DNA of 64,000 nt from Chloroflexota bacterium. GTDB lineage: Bacteria > Chloroflexota > UBA11872 > VXNJ01. The stretch is from NCBI GenBank assembly GCA_026707405.1, contig JAPOWW010000004.1, positions 124,001-188,000 of the forward strand, in the 5' to 3' direction. The translations under genes and the position numbers were made by a program. A model generated the notes under the pieces. That model had not been told where the DNA came from. It worked only from the letters and a program-made list of their open reading frames with translations, and made no database searches. Numbering within the stretch: the stretch's first letter is position 1; every line of letters begins with the position of its first letter. Positions 15,089-24,935 of this stretch are shown here, piece after piece.

Positions 15089-16258
15089 CTAGGGGCAGTT
15101 GGTGTCTGGGTGTTTACGAGGCCAGAATGCGGCCGGTATCAGAGAGACTACGGCGCTCTTGGCGAGGAGGTCGGCCGTCGGGTAGTCGCCGGCGGCGATA
15201 TAGATTCCTGAAAGGACCGCCAGTATCAATGGCGCTCCCCGCCACCAGCGAAGGACATACCGCCAAATCCAGAGGCAGATCAATCGCCAGCCCCGCAGCC
15301 AGTGAAGCGGTATTCGAGAAACGACGAGCAAACCTCTGTACAAGACGTTTCTTGATCCGTTCGCGCGAGACGCTAAGTCGAGACCGAAAAGAAAATGGGA
15401 CAGCGCAAACGCGAGTGGAAATGCGGCCATCGATAGCACCAACCGCAGTCTCGATACCCCGAAAGTACCCAGGCCACCAGCCTGGATAATCGGGATAACG
15501 GCGATGTAGGCGACCAGGGCACAGGCGGCGAATAGGGAGATAGTCAACGTCGCGGTGCTGGAGTAGCAACGGCGAAGATCCGACAACCAGCTTGCCAGCA
15601 ATGGGGCGACGATAGAGGCTCCCAAGCCAAACGCGATCAGCCATATGACCGGACTCGTCGGCGGCCGGCCAGCGAACCAGCTCGCTGGCCGGGAGTCTGC
15701 TCGCAGGACCTGGAAATCAAGGGTCAGGTGGTCGGGCTGACCGGCGTCCATGACGTTCAGGACGTAGGGTGACGTTTCAGCCAAGCTGTTTGCGCCGCGA
15801 AATACAACCCCGCCCTGACCCGTCTCAAGAACGCGAATTCGCACCTGATACCAGCCGGGGAGCACTACGAAATACCAGCCTGGAGTCGTGACGACGGGGA
15901 ACGTCACGGTGAAGCGCTTCATTTCCTTCGAGTCGATCCGAACTCGATTGGCCCACAGGACTTCGTCGCCGTCTTCGAGCCGGATCTCCAGTTCAGGAGT
16001 TCGACCATCTTGCATTTCGGGCCGTGCCGAAAACGAAAAACCAATGTGTCCGGCGAACCGCGTTTCGATCTCCTGGGTCAGGCTCCAGCCTTCGGGGAAG
16101 GGGCCAAGCTCAAAAGCAGAGCCTTTGGTCCAGTAGACCGGAAGCAGAGTTGCCGGCAGCACCCATGGAATCGCGCCGGCGATAACGAGCAAGACGGCGA
16201 GCAAATAGGGCTTTAGGCGCGCGGCGGAGGATTTTGGGGCCGCGGATGTATCAAACAC
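15089..16258 (-). CDS. Polytopic membrane protein with extracytoplasmic beta domain, unknown function
   Basis: About 389 residues. The first helix (YLLAVLLVIAGAIPWVLPAT) is followed by ~170 residues rich in beta strands (LEIRLEDGDEVLWANRVRI, RFTVTFPVVTTPGWYFVVLP), probably outside the membrane. At least four more hydrophobic helices and a Trp/Arg-rich cytoplasmic segment (RGWRLICLWIWRYVLRWWRG) follow. I do not recognise the family. It begins at GTG 16258, overlapping the end of the upstream 1174-residue membrane protein by eight bases, so the two are one transcription unit and probably work together in assembling or exporting a surface glycan. A start as far up as 16309 is possible. Confidence 0.62.
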   Translation of the reverse strand: MFDTSAAPKSSAARLKPYLLAVLLVIAGAIPWVLPATLLPVYWTKGSAFELGPFPEGWSLTQEIETRFAGHIGFSFSARPEMQDGRTPELEIRLEDGDEVLWANRVRIDSKEMKRFTVTFPVVTTPGWYFVVLPGWYQVRIRVLETGQGGVVFRGANSLAETSPYVLNVMDAGQPDHLTLDFQVLRADSRPASWFAGRPPTSPVIWLIAFGLGASIVAPLLASWLSDLRRCYSSTATLTISLFAACALVAYIAVIPIIQAGGLGTFGVSRLRLVLSMAAFPLAFALSHFLFGLDLASRANGSRNVLYRGLLVVSRIPLHWLRGWRLICLWIWRYVLRWWRGAPLILAVLSGIYIAAGDYPTADLLAKSAVVSLIPAAFWPRKHPDTNCP

Positions 16259-19200
16259 GAGCGGTCGGAAGGAGTCTGGCGGGCCACCAGCCGATGACCA
16301 CCGAGACAAGGAGGATCAGGACGTTCGCAACCTGTAACCAGCCGTAAAACGGCTCCAAGGCGAAGCCGGCCCTGATTTCCGAGCCGGGTTTCAGATCGAT
16401 GAACCAGCCATTGAAATAGCCGTCGAGGACTACGTGGTCCGTTTTGTCAGTCTCGCGGCCGTCGATGGTCAATCGCCAGCGGGGATCAAACCTCTCGTCC
16501 AGTCTCAAGAGCGCCTTTCGCGGTGGGCCGTCGTAGCGGGCGCTAAACGCTGTCGGCCCGCCGTCGCCTGTCCCGTCGACGCCTGCGTTAGCGCTCGCTG
16601 CCGCCTCGCCCTTCCACACCACGAGCGAGATCGAGTGGGGTAGTTGCGATTCTGTCACTTCGCCAAGCTTGAAGGCCGCCCCATGGGGAGGTCGGCCGCT
16701 GGGCTTGATCTCGAAGAATGCGCGCTCAGATCCCGCGTCGAGCGGGACCGTGAGCCTGACGTCCCGGAATTCGGCGCTCGGTCCCGAGAATTGCTCGTGG
16801 TACGTGACTTGCGGCTCTAGCTGGCCAGCGAGAATCGCGGCGCCGTTCCGGCCCGGGCGGACGCGTCCCGCGACGGTGACCGATCGACCATCGCGGGAGC
16901 CTGACACAACGATCCTGTGGATGCTCTCGCACGAGGCGGTCTCGCAGTTCTCAAGCGCGCCAGACTCGGTGGGGCCGTAGAACTCCACGGCTGGAGAGGC
17001 ACGGTTGCCGAGGAACTTCAACCGGATCTCGTGCTCGCCTCGGTCAAGGCGTACGTTGGCGGCGAGCCTTTTGTAAGTGTCGTCGATTGGAGTCTCCAGG
17101 ACGTCGACAACCCTGCCGTCCACCGAGATCTCCACCCTGGCGTCGGCCGGCACCGCGGCGTCGAGGTTGAACTCGCCTTCGATTGGAACTTCGAAGACGC
17201 GGGCGCCCTCCGTCAGCTCCAGATCCGAGAGCACCAGGCGAACCGGCAGGCGACCGAATGCGGCCGCCGCCCGCCGCTCGGCTTGGCGGATCACGTCTGC
17301 CGGCGCGAGCACAACTCGGGAAACCGCGTTGGGGTTTGCGCTCTTGTTTTCGATGCTCAGGACGTGTTCCCCGGGTGCGAGGTCTGAAAGCGGGACGTGA
17401 GTCCATCGGTAGCCGTGCCGCAGAGTCGAGCGAGTCTGAATCGTGGTGAGATGCTGTCCGTCGAGAGTGATTCCCAGGTCGCCGCCGTACGGGCTTGTGA
17501 AATGCCGTATCCAGAGCTCGTTGTCAGAGCCTTGTGAACGCAGCGATATTTTGTACCCGGAGAGGTTCGCGTCGGTGACGATGCTCCCGGTTGCATCCGG
17601 TATCGCGTGGTTCAGATACCAGGCGGCGTTTCGGTAAGTAGCAACCCAGTCGATGTCCGCCCGTGACGAGTTTGGGCCGATCTGGTCGGCGGGTTCGACC
17701 GAATAACGGGAACCGACGTAGCTGAACGCCAGGTCGGCGATGTCGTCGTCTATCCATATTTCGGTTATGGAGTCTTCGGCGCTGTCCGGGTTTCGAGACA
17801 GGTCGTGCAGGTGAGTGATTCGGCGATCCGAGTCGAAGAACTGCCAGCCGGTTGCCATGTGCCTAAGGGAGGGCGAGCCCGCGATAACAGTCTCGGCTAT
17901 ACCGAACTTCGGGCCGGGAGTCCCGGTGACACGCATCACCGCAACTCGCCCCTCGGAAAGGTCGTGGTCCGGCGTCAGCCACGGCTGACGTCCGATCATT
18001 CGTGAGATCCGCTCGGGCCGTTCGAGACCGGCCAGCCAGGGTCTACCGTCGCTCCTAATGAACTCGGCGTAGCGGGATTGCCAATGAGGATCGAACGCCA
18101 CGTATTCGACGCGGCCCAGGTTCAGCAGGTTGTGAACGGGATAGCGGGCGTGTCCCAGCAACGCGTGAAAGACCGTGGCGAAGAACTGCGGAAATGAGTC
18201 TGGCCTGGGAGATAGCCAAAAGCCTCGCTTGGGGGATTCCGCAACGAACGGATTGTTGCCGGGTGGTGATTGTCGCCCACCGGCGCTCGTGTACGATCCG
18301 GGACCGGTCATGGGCAGGTGGAGCATTCTGTAATCGTCCGGTTCCGCCCGAACCGCCTCCATGGCGTCGAGCGTGTCGCGATCTATCTCGTAGGGCGGCA
18401 AATTACCGAGTAAATTCCCCGACCAAAACCCCATGGCGCCGACGCCGAGGATGGCCGCCGCGGTCACTCCGAGCACACGACTCAGATGGCGGGCCTCGGT
18501 AAATCGAGCGTTGACCACCAGCCCGACCATCAGCGACAGCATGAGCGCGGCGGGAATCGCAAAATAGCGGGAATTGCGGAACAGCGCGATGCCGGGAACA
18601 TCCTGAACACGCTCCCGCAATGCGGGAAAAGGCTCGTTGAACCCGGTGCTGCCCAGACTGAAAAACAGAAAGGCGACGAGGAGGAACGCGGCCAGACGGC
18701 GTTCGCGGCCCCTGGTGACGACGACAGCGAGCATCCCAAGTCCAGCGACTGCCAATCTGCCCACCTGGTATAGCGATGCGAACAGGTTCGGCTCAATCTG
18801 TGATCCCCGCCCAACGGAGTAGTTGTAAGGCTCTCCAACAAGGCTTATGGCCTCACTGAATCGCGGGGCGGCCGTCAGTATCCACGCCAGCTTCGACACA
18901 TCGGCCCGCTCGGCCAGTTGATCGCCCCCGCCGCTTATGAACAGCAACTGATAGGCGACAACTCCGGCCGCCGAGTGGAAGAAGACGAATCCCAATCCCA
19001 TTCCGATGATGTACAAGACGGTTTGCGTCTTGCGCGCGAGCCGTCCCGGAGTCAGAAGGACACGGTAAGCGCAATAGCCGGCGATCATGACGACCATCAG
19101 AATGGCGAGATGGACCGTGGCCGCGCTTAGCCCCATCCACACCATGCCTTTGAGGAAGTTGCGCAATCTGAGGGGTGTTTCAAAGGCAAGATGTGCGGAG

Positions 19201-19775
19201 GCCAGCGCCTTGGGAAGCACCGCTATGCCGATCAACATTTCGTTGTAACCGGCTATGTACGCGTCGAAGATGAAGGGAGTAGAGGCGTAGGCAAACCCTG
19301 CGGCGAAGGCCGCCCGGCGGCGCATACCGAAACTCTTGGCCGCCTGATAGGCGAGGATCGCCGCGGCGGTGATCAGGGCAATCGGAAATCTGGATATGAG
19401 CCAGCCGTCGGCGCCGAGGAACTGTGCGGCGAATCCCCAGCCGAAAACCAAATACTGACTCGTTTGACGTTCGGCGCCGGAGACTCCAAAGAAGTCTGTC
19501 ATCCAAGCGGCTGAGCGGTCGTCGGCTTTCTGTATGTTCTGCCAGGAAGTTGGCCAAATGGTCCAATCATCTCGAAGTCCCAGGAATCCGGGATCGAAGA
19601 TAAGGCCGCGAAACCACACCACGGCGATCAGTATGTAGATCACGTAGGCGACAGCGTCACGGTGATCCGAAGCCAGTCGTCGAAGGATCTTTAGTGCGCT
19701 GCCAATCGCGCCCAGAGTGTCGCGCCGGATCGCGAGGACCGGCGGGTCTTGAGCCTCGGTGAGACGATCAGCCAT
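16251..19775 (-). CDS. Very large GT-C-like (YfhO/arabinosyltransferase-like) membrane protein
   Basis: A 1174-residue protein. Residues ~40-480 hold about ten to twelve membrane helices, with an acidic loop right after helix 1 (LRDDWTIWPTSWQN) where GT-C glycosyltransferases keep their catalytic Asp residues. From ~480 a long extracytoplasmic part contains several beta-sandwich-like segments (EHVLSIENKSA, LDRGEHEIRLKFLGN, LDERFDPRWRLTIDGRE), and one last helix (VANVLILLVSVVIGWWPARL) anchors the C-terminus. This plan matches lipid-linked sugar transferases of the YfhO and AftD kind. ATG 19775 is preferred to the TTG one codon earlier. Genes for a GT4 transferase and two methyltransferases follow on the right, supporting cell-surface glycan synthesis. 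Confidence 0.68.
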   Translation of the reverse strand: MADRLTEAQDPPVLAIRRDTLGAIGSALKILRRLASDHRDAVAYVIYILIAVVWFRGLIFDPGFLGLRDDWTIWPTSWQNIQKADDRSAAWMTDFFGVSGAERQTSQYLVFGWGFAAQFLGADGWLISRFPIALITAAAILAYQAAKSFGMRRRAAFAAGFAYASTPFIFDAYIAGYNEMLIGIAVLPKALASAHLAFETPLRLRNFLKGMVWMGLSAATVHLAILMVVMIAGYCAYRVLLTPGRLARKTQTVLYIIGMGLGFVFFHSAAGVVAYQLLFISGGGDQLAERADVSKLAWILTAAPRFSEAISLVGEPYNYSVGRGSQIEPNLFASLYQVGRLAVAGLGMLAVVVTRGRERRLAAFLLVAFLFFSLGSTGFNEPFPALRERVQDVPGIALFRNSRYFAIPAALMLSLMVGLVVNARFTEARHLSRVLGVTAAAILGVGAMGFWSGNLLGNLPPYEIDRDTLDAMEAVRAEPDDYRMLHLPMTGPGSYTSAGGRQSPPGNNPFVAESPKRGFWLSPRPDSFPQFFATVFHALLGHARYPVHNLLNLGRVEYVAFDPHWQSRYAEFIRSDGRPWLAGLERPERISRMIGRQPWLTPDHDLSEGRVAVMRVTGTPGPKFGIAETVIAGSPSLRHMATGWQFFDSDRRITHLHDLSRNPDSAEDSITEIWIDDDIADLAFSYVGSRYSVEPADQIGPNSSRADIDWVATYRNAAWYLNHAIPDATGSIVTDANLSGYKISLRSQGSDNELWIRHFTSPYGGDLGITLDGQHLTTIQTRSTLRHGYRWTHVPLSDLAPGEHVLSIENKSANPNAVSRVVLAPADVIRQAERRAAAAFGRLPVRLVLSDLELTEGARVFEVPIEGEFNLDAAVPADARVEISVDGRVVDVLETPIDDTYKRLAANVRLDRGEHEIRLKFLGNRASPAVEFYGPTESGALENCETASCESIHRIVVSGSRDGRSVTVAGRVRPGRNGAAILAGQLEPQVTYHEQFSGPSAEFRDVRLTVPLDAGSERAFFEIKPSGRPPHGAAFKLGEVTESQLPHSISLVVWKGEAAASANAGVDGTGDGGPTAFSARYDGPPRKALLRLDERFDPRWRLTIDGRETDKTDHVVLDGYFNGWFIDLKPGSEIRAGFALEPFYGWLQVANVLILLVSVVIGWWPARLLPTARV

Positions 19776-19882
19776 CAACCAGGCGCTGCTGAACTCAACA
19801 ACCGACTTGCTGAGTTAACAGTGTTCTCTACCGGGTTGTTGGCCCTTGCTCCCAAGATGTCCGCCTGAGGCTGCGCTCGGTT

Positions 19883-20509
19883 CTACTTCCAAACTTGGAT
19901 TTCCCATCCATTCGCGTATTTTCTCAGACGTCCAGGCACGGACTCGATATACACGGAGATCGGACCGCCCACGAGCCCGACGGCGACCGCTCGTATTTCG
20001 TACTTCTCGAAATAAGACCGATCCAAGAGGTCCAGAAGGTCTTCTTCGGTGTATTCGCGATGGTGTTCCCAGTGCGGAAATGTTCGAGGCCCCGACACCA
20101 GCTCAATGATGGCTCTTGGCAGCCGTCTTCTGTTCGGAGTGTTCAAGAGACCGGTCCCACCGGACTTGAGGACGAGATAGAGCTCGTTTAGGGCTTTGAG
20201 ATCATCAGCCACGTGCTCGATGACATGCGAGCTAACAGCCACATCGACACTTTCCGGTGGTATGTGGTCCGTCAGATTCTCCCAGTCAGCCGTGATGTAC
20301 GAAACGTTGCCCCAGTGAGCGGGAGTCCGCTCCACGAATGGCTCTATCCCGATCAACGTATGGCAGAGTTCACTGAGTTTCTTTGTGCGTAGTACAGTCG
20401 AAGCGCCGATCTCTAGAACACTCGCCCCGGGATGCACGCATTTCTCATACGATGCGAACAAAGACGTCCAGTCAGGGACTTTTTCGATTCGAGTTGGAAT
20501 GATCTTCAT
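19883..20509 (-). CDS. Class I SAM methyltransferase, glycan-cluster type
   Basis: A 208-residue methyltransferase. Motif I is VLEIGASTVLRTKKL near residue 31, the acidic residue after strand 2 is in LIGIEPF, and motif IV-V is SVDVAVSSHVIEHVADD followed by LVLKSGGTGLLNTPN. Motif I is less glycine-rich than usual (EIGAS-T instead of E-x-G-x-G-x-G), so SAM affinity should be checked. The SSHVIEHV phrase is shared with methyltransferases of polysaccharide and lipid clusters. It lies upstream of and on the same strand as the large membrane protein (gap about 107 bases). Confidence 0.82.
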   Translation of the reverse strand: MKIIPTRIEKVPDWTSLFASYEKCVHPGASVLEIGASTVLRTKKLSELCHTLIGIEPFVERTPAHWGNVSYITADWENLTDHIPPESVDVAVSSHVIEHVADDLKALNELYLVLKSGGTGLLNTPNRRRLPRAIIELVSGPRTFPHWEHHREYTEEDLLDLLDRSYFEKYEIRAVAVGLVGGPISVYIESVPGRLRKYANGWEIQVWK

Positions 20510-20698
20510 AGAGAAAAATTGGTTTTCAGCCTATAAGTCCCTTTGCGGCTACGGCAGGTCTCGTCGACAAAGTCTCCCAAACCGCATCTTAATGACATAG
20601 GATCAATGTTGACGCAAGAGGCGGTCAGTGCCTCTCGGTGGAGAGAATGATCCGGTTCATTCGACGAGATCCAGGAGCTTGATGACGAGTGTAGCCAG

Positions 20699-21916
20699 TT
20701 GACCGATTCCAGGCGTGAGGCAGTCGGTGGATCGGGTGAAAACCGTCGCGTAATCGCCATCCTGGCAATTCACCTTCTCGGTGAAAATATCGGCACCGGC
20801 GGTGATCGCGTGCTGGTCGAATTTGCCAAGCGATGGCGGCGGTCGGGCAGGGAGGTCGTCGTGATAGCGCCCGCCACCGCGCCCGCTTCGTTGCAGTCGC
20901 AGACCGCATCCCCAACGCGATTCGTGAAATCAACGCCTTTCGACGGGCGGCCGGGTTTGTTCGCCATACCGTTCGCTTACCTCTTCAGGGCTATCCGGGG
21001 CATTCCGATCGTTGCAGAAGTTGGGGCTGACGCCATCTATTCGGGCGGCGATTTCATCTGCAACGTGCTTCCGGGCGTTTGGGCGAAGTCTCGTTCGCCT
21101 CAGCGCCCGAGACTCGCCGTGAGCATTCACCATATAAACGCGAATCCCTTTGCCCGACACGGGAATAGCAGGATTGCAAGCATGGTGTCTTATGTTCTGC
21201 AACGACTCAGTTTTCGACTGATAAAGCGTCACGCGGACATTATCTTTGTTCTAAATGGAGCTGTTAAGTCACAGCTTGTCGATCTCGGATTCGAGCCGGA
21301 GCGCATCGTGATAACCGGCGCCGGCGTAGATCTCGAACGCATCGACCGGGCAGAGGCTCCCGCCGAACCACAATTCGACGCCTGCTTCGCCGGCCGCTTG
21401 AATCCAACCAAGGGAATCTTCGATCTGGCCCCAACCTGGCGCAAGGTGGTCGACCAGCTTCCCGACGCCAAGCTGCTCGTGATGGGCGGAGGCGACGAAT
21501 GGCGGGGTGCGCTCAAGTCTGGAATTGCCGGCCAGGGGCTGGAAGGGCATATATCCGTCGCAGGCTTCGTGCCGGACGAGGACTACCACTCCTCGATAAA
21601 GGGGTGCAGGGTCTTTATCGCACCCAGTTACGAAGAGGGCTTCAACATAGCTTTATGCGAAGGCATGGCGTGCGGCCTGCCTGCCGTAGCCTATTCCTTG
21701 TCTGTTTACCGCGAGCTGTTCGGGAAGGGGCCAACGCTTGTGCCTACGGGTGATACCGACGCGATGGCGCGGGAGATTGTGAAGCTGCTAACCGATCGGA
21801 GGTACCACGGCGAGCGCGCGGCGGCGGCCAGTGAGTCCGCGCGTCGGTACGACTGGCAGCGTGTCGCGGCTACCGCGCTGACCGCCATTGACTCGGAGAT
21901 GTCTCGGCTGCCATGA
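20699..21916 (+). CDS. Glycosyltransferase family 4
   Basis: A GT-B fold retaining glycosyltransferase of 405 residues that uses a nucleotide-sugar donor. The N-terminal acceptor domain begins IAILAIHLLGENIGTGGDRV, and the C-terminal donor domain has the GRLNPTKGIFDL loop, then VMGGGDEW and the diagnostic E-x7-E element as EEGFNIALCEGMACGLP near residue 312. It is cytoplasmic, probably at the membrane face. The only usable start is TTG 20699, with no clear ribosome site; AGGAG is 25 bases upstream. It is divergent from the 20509 methyltransferase and is followed after 16 bases by another methyltransferase gene, so it belongs to the surface-glycan cluster. Confidence 0.88.
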   Translation: MTDSRREAVGGSGENRRVIAILAIHLLGENIGTGGDRVLVEFAKRWRRSGREVVVIAPATAPASLQSQTASPTRFVKSTPFDGRPGLFAIPFAYLFRAIRGIPIVAEVGADAIYSGGDFICNVLPGVWAKSRSPQRPRLAVSIHHINANPFARHGNSRIASMVSYVLQRLSFRLIKRHADIIFVLNGAVKSQLVDLGFEPERIVITGAGVDLERIDRAEAPAEPQFDACFAGRLNPTKGIFDLAPTWRKVVDQLPDAKLLVMGGGDEWRGALKSGIAGQGLEGHISVAGFVPDEDYHSSIKGCRVFIAPSYEEGFNIALCEGMACGLPAVAYSLSVYRELFGKGPTLVPTGDTDAMAREIVKLLTDRRYHGERAAAASESARRYDWQRVAATALTAIDSEMSRLP

Positions 21917-21932
21917 AGGCTTCATTCGACGA

Positions 21933-22811
21933 ATGAGCGAACCGAACACATATGCCGGAGACCGGCTCGGACGGCTGCTGTCGAAGGTCGGCGACATGTC
22001 GTTCCGGCGCCGCGTCTTGACGGTCTGCGAGTATCTCGACCCCGCTCCCGGCGACCTGATTCTGGACGCGGGCTGTGGGGAAGGGTTTATCTCAATTGTG
22101 CTCGAACACGTGTACGGATGCCGCGTGGTGGGTCTGGACTCGGACCTCGATATCCTGGGCCAGGGAATCTCAAGGAAGAAGGGCGGCGGCGGGAACTCGT
22201 GGCTGATCGGCGACGTGACGAGACTGCCTTTCAACGACGCCGTGTTCGACGGCGTAGTCTGCAGCGAAGTCTTGGAACACGTGGACGACGACTTGGCCGC
22301 CGTGCGCGAGCTTGGACGCGTGCTGAAGCCGGGCGGGGCGCTGGCGGTTACGGTTCCGTGCCTGAACTATCCGGGCCTATGGGACCCGCTGAATAGGGTC
22401 CGGGAATCCCTGGGACTCGGGCATTTCAGCTCGGAAAGCGGGTTCTGGGGGGGGCTTTGGACCTTTCATATACGGCTCTACACACTCGAAGAGTTGAGGG
22501 CCGTAGTGACTCGGAGCGAGGCGTTCGAGATCAATCTCGTGGAGGGCCTGACTCGATACTGCTTGCCATTTAACCACGTAATTCTCTGGACGTTGAAGCA
22601 GATGTATATGCGGCTTCCGGCGACGGGGGCGATTCACAAGTCGATGGAAAAATTCGAGTACGACGACTCGGGCGGCTCGTCGTTGCCGGCCCGACTTGCA
22701 TCCTTAGGTCTCAGGGTGTGCCTAGCTATCGACGCGTGGAACGACCGTGATCAGGACCCGGAAAAACCGTGCGTTAGTCTCGCGGTCCGCGCTGTCAAAC
22801 ACGCCTCGTGA
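21933..22811 (+). CDS. Class I SAM methyltransferase
   Basis: A 292-residue methyltransferase. Motif I is ILDAGCGEGFISI near residue 43, followed by VVGLDSDLDIL, and motifs IV-VI read VVCSEVLEHVDDD and GRVLKPGGALAVTVP. A C-terminal extension of ~100 residues with a Trp/Leu-rich segment (FNHVILWTLKQMYMRL) may touch a membrane or a lipid-linked substrate. I begin it at ATG 21933; the longer frame overlaps the GT4 gene. It is co-directional with the GT4 gene, probably methylating the same glycan or its lipid carrier. Confidence 0.88.
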   Translation: MSEPNTYAGDRLGRLLSKVGDMSFRRRVLTVCEYLDPAPGDLILDAGCGEGFISIVLEHVYGCRVVGLDSDLDILGQGISRKKGGGGNSWLIGDVTRLPFNDAVFDGVVCSEVLEHVDDDLAAVRELGRVLKPGGALAVTVPCLNYPGLWDPLNRVRESLGLGHFSSESGFWGGLWTFHIRLYTLEELRAVVTRSEAFEINLVEGLTRYCLPFNHVILWTLKQMYMRLPATGAIHKSMEKFEYDDSGGSSLPARLASLGLRVCLAIDAWNDRDQDPEKPCVSLAVRAVKHAS

Positions 22812-22916
22812 GGAGGCTGTTACAGGGACTCAGCCAAAGGCGCGGGCGCGGTGTCTTCGTGGCTACGCTGGCGTTGTTGCCGGAGCTTGGCTTAAGCGCC
22901 TGCTTGTGATGGGTGT

Positions 22917-24158
22917 CTAACCGGCGCCGACGCCCGCGTCCGTTAGCTTGGACTTGAGGGTGCGGAGCAGCACATCAACCTCTTGCTCGGTGTTGAACGC
23001 GGCCGTGGAGATGCGCATCGCCGAGTGTCCCGGTCGGGCCGGCGCGGAGAGCCACTGGAACTTGACGATGACACGGTCCTCGTAGGCCAGCCTCCGCACG
23101 ACTTCTTTAATTCCGTCGTCACTGAGTCCGTCGAAGGCGAGCGTGGTAATTCCTGCCGAAGCCTCAGGCGCCATCGGTGTGAGTACGGTCACGCCTTTCC
23201 AACGCGAGACCTCTTCCCGGATCAATGCCGCAAGTCCGTTGACCCTATCCTCGATGGCATCGAGGCCGATTTCGTTGGCCAGACGCGCGGCCTGGCCGAA
23301 GCCGATGACAGCCGCGTGGTTGTAGGTGTTGAATTCAAGGCGTCTGCGCGCCGTGGTCGGCGGGACGGGCGTCCGGGGGTCGTGCCACAGGCTGACGTCG
23401 GGCACCAGATCCGGCCGGAATTCATCGATCCGGTCGGGCGAGACCCAGATGAACCCCGTACCCCTTGGACCGAGCAGCCACTTGTGTCCCGAGCCGACGT
23501 AGTAGTCGCATCCGAAATCGGGGACGTTGACGGGGTAGACGCCGACCGACTGGGCGCCATCACCGACGACTAGCACTCCGCGCTGGTGAGCAACGTCGGC
23601 GGCCTCACGGAGGGGCAGCCGCCGGCCGTCGGGCGAAGTCACCTCACTGACGATGACTAATCTCGTTCGGTCCGAAAGCGCCGAAGTCAGGTGTTCGAGA
23701 AAGTCGCCGTCGCCACCTTCAGCGGGAACCGTCCGAACGACTACGCCGCGCTGCTCCGCCAGCGCCTGCGCCGCATCGAAACTGCTCAAGTGCTCCAGTG
23801 ACGAGATGCATAGTTCGTCCCCCGCCTGCCAGTCGATGCTGCGCAGCACCCTGTGCATGGCCTGGGCGGTGTTGGGAGTTATGGCCAGGTCGGCCACGTC
23901 ACAGTGCAGGAGCGACGCTATTTCGGCTCGCGCGGCGTCCTCGCGGTCACCCTGCTCCTGGCTGGTGCCGAAGCCGGGAACGGCGTAAGCCAGACCGATG
24001 CGGCTCTCGATGGCCGTCTCGTCGGCGACCGTCTTGAGAACGCAGTCGAGCGTCGGACCGTTCATCGCGGTGTTGAAGTACATCACTTCCCGCGTCATCG
24101 GCAGCTCGTCGCGCAGCGATTCGAGGGGCATTCCTGGCGACGCTTCGGCGGCGGACAT
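22917..24158 (-). CDS. Class V aminotransferase-fold PLP enzyme (isopenicillin N epimerase/cysteine desulfurase-like)
   Basis: PLP-dependent enzyme of about 413 residues. The start of the fold, MYFNTAMNGPT, and the substrate loop ITPNTAQAMH are in place. The Asp that holds the PLP ring is in VVGDGAQSVG and the Schiff-base Lys in SGHKWLLGPRGTGF near residue 225. The catalytic Cys loop of NifS/SufS desulfurases is not evident, so epimerase, kynureninase-like or lyase chemistry on an amino acid is more likely. ATG 24158 has AGAGGGG and GAGG upstream. It lies 12 bases downstream of a PhyH dioxygenase gene on the same strand, forming a two-gene operon, perhaps with the second PhyH. Confidence 0.85.
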   Translation of the reverse strand: MSAAEASPGMPLESLRDELPMTREVMYFNTAMNGPTLDCVLKTVADETAIESRIGLAYAVPGFGTSQEQGDREDAARAEIASLLHCDVADLAITPNTAQAMHRVLRSIDWQAGDELCISSLEHLSSFDAAQALAEQRGVVVRTVPAEGGDGDFLEHLTSALSDRTRLVIVSEVTSPDGRRLPLREAADVAHQRGVLVVGDGAQSVGVYPVNVPDFGCDYYVGSGHKWLLGPRGTGFIWVSPDRIDEFRPDLVPDVSLWHDPRTPVPPTTARRRLEFNTYNHAAVIGFGQAARLANEIGLDAIEDRVNGLAALIREEVSRWKGVTVLTPMAPEASAGITTLAFDGLSDDGIKEVVRRLAYEDRVIVKFQWLSAPARPGHSAMRISTAAFNTEQEVDVLLRTLKSKLTDAGVGAG

Positions 24159-24170
24159 CCTCAACCCCTC

Positions 24171-24935
24171 TTAGCGCGAGCCTCGCACGACCGGCCGGTT
24201 CTTCAATTCCTCGTTGTGAGTTTCGTCGCCGCTATTGCTGCGGCAGTCGGCGGAGATGAACTGAATCGCATAGGCGGGCCTGGGGAACGGACTCTGATTC
24301 GGCTTGGATCTGTGCAGGATTTCGCAGTGGTGCCAGCTCGCGTGTCCCGCGGGCAGTGTTGCCGTCACCGCGTTGGAGTCGTCGACCTCCAGATGTTGCA
24401 GGATGGTCCCTTCGAACTCGGATCCGTGTTCGACCAGTCCATTCTTGTGGCTGCCGGGAACGAACTCCACCGGACTGTTTTCTTCGGTGACATCCGCGAA
24501 GGCTATCCAGCAAGTGACTGAATCAGGCGGATCGAGCTTGAAATAGGCGTTGTCCTGATGCCAGGGAAGCGCGCCGCCGTGAAAGGCGGGCTTGAGCAGC
24601 GCCTGATCGGCCAGCACCTGAATGTTGGGGCCTATAAGGGATTCCGTCACGTCGAGGATGCGCGGGTCATGTATCAGCGCCTCGAAGGCCGGATCGAGCT
24701 TGTAGAGGTTGACTATTTGCTGAACCGATGTCTTCTCGTCACCTTCCTCGCCTGCCCTCAGCTCGATGTGTTGCCGTTTCGCCTCCCACGCCGTCCGCGG
24801 GTCTTCGAACTCCCCGCTGAAGTGCGCGTCGAGGCGCTTGCGCAGGTCCCGCACCTCGTCGGCGGAAAGTAACTCGCCGAACTTGTAATACCCGTCGCGC
24901 TCGTACTGCGCGACCTGCTCTGCCGTCAGTTTCAT
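24171..24935 (-). CDS. Phytanoyl-CoA dioxygenase (PhyH) family protein
   Basis: Fe(II)/2-oxoglutarate-dependent oxygenase of 254 residues. The metal facial triad is visible as His and Asp in PWHQDNAYF (~124) and the distal His in the SWHHCEILHRSKPNQS region (~215), followed by an Arg that would bind 2-oxoglutarate. Family phrases LIGPNIQVLADQALLKPAF and PVEFVPGSHKNG are present. Bacterial members hydroxylate diverse small molecules, not only phytanoyl-CoA. It is upstream of the PLP enzyme and downstream of a paralogue, an arrangement that suggests oxidation of an amine or amino-acid-like compound. Confidence 0.9.
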   Translation of the reverse strand: MKLTAEQVAQYERDGYYKFGELLSADEVRDLRKRLDAHFSGEFEDPRTAWEAKRQHIELRAGEEGDEKTSVQQIVNLYKLDPAFEALIHDPRILDVTESLIGPNIQVLADQALLKPAFHGGALPWHQDNAYFKLDPPDSVTCWIAFADVTEENSPVEFVPGSHKNGLVEHGSEFEGTILQHLEVDDSNAVTATLPAGHASWHHCEILHRSKPNQSPFPRPAYAIQFISADCRSNSGDETHNEELKNRPVVRGSR

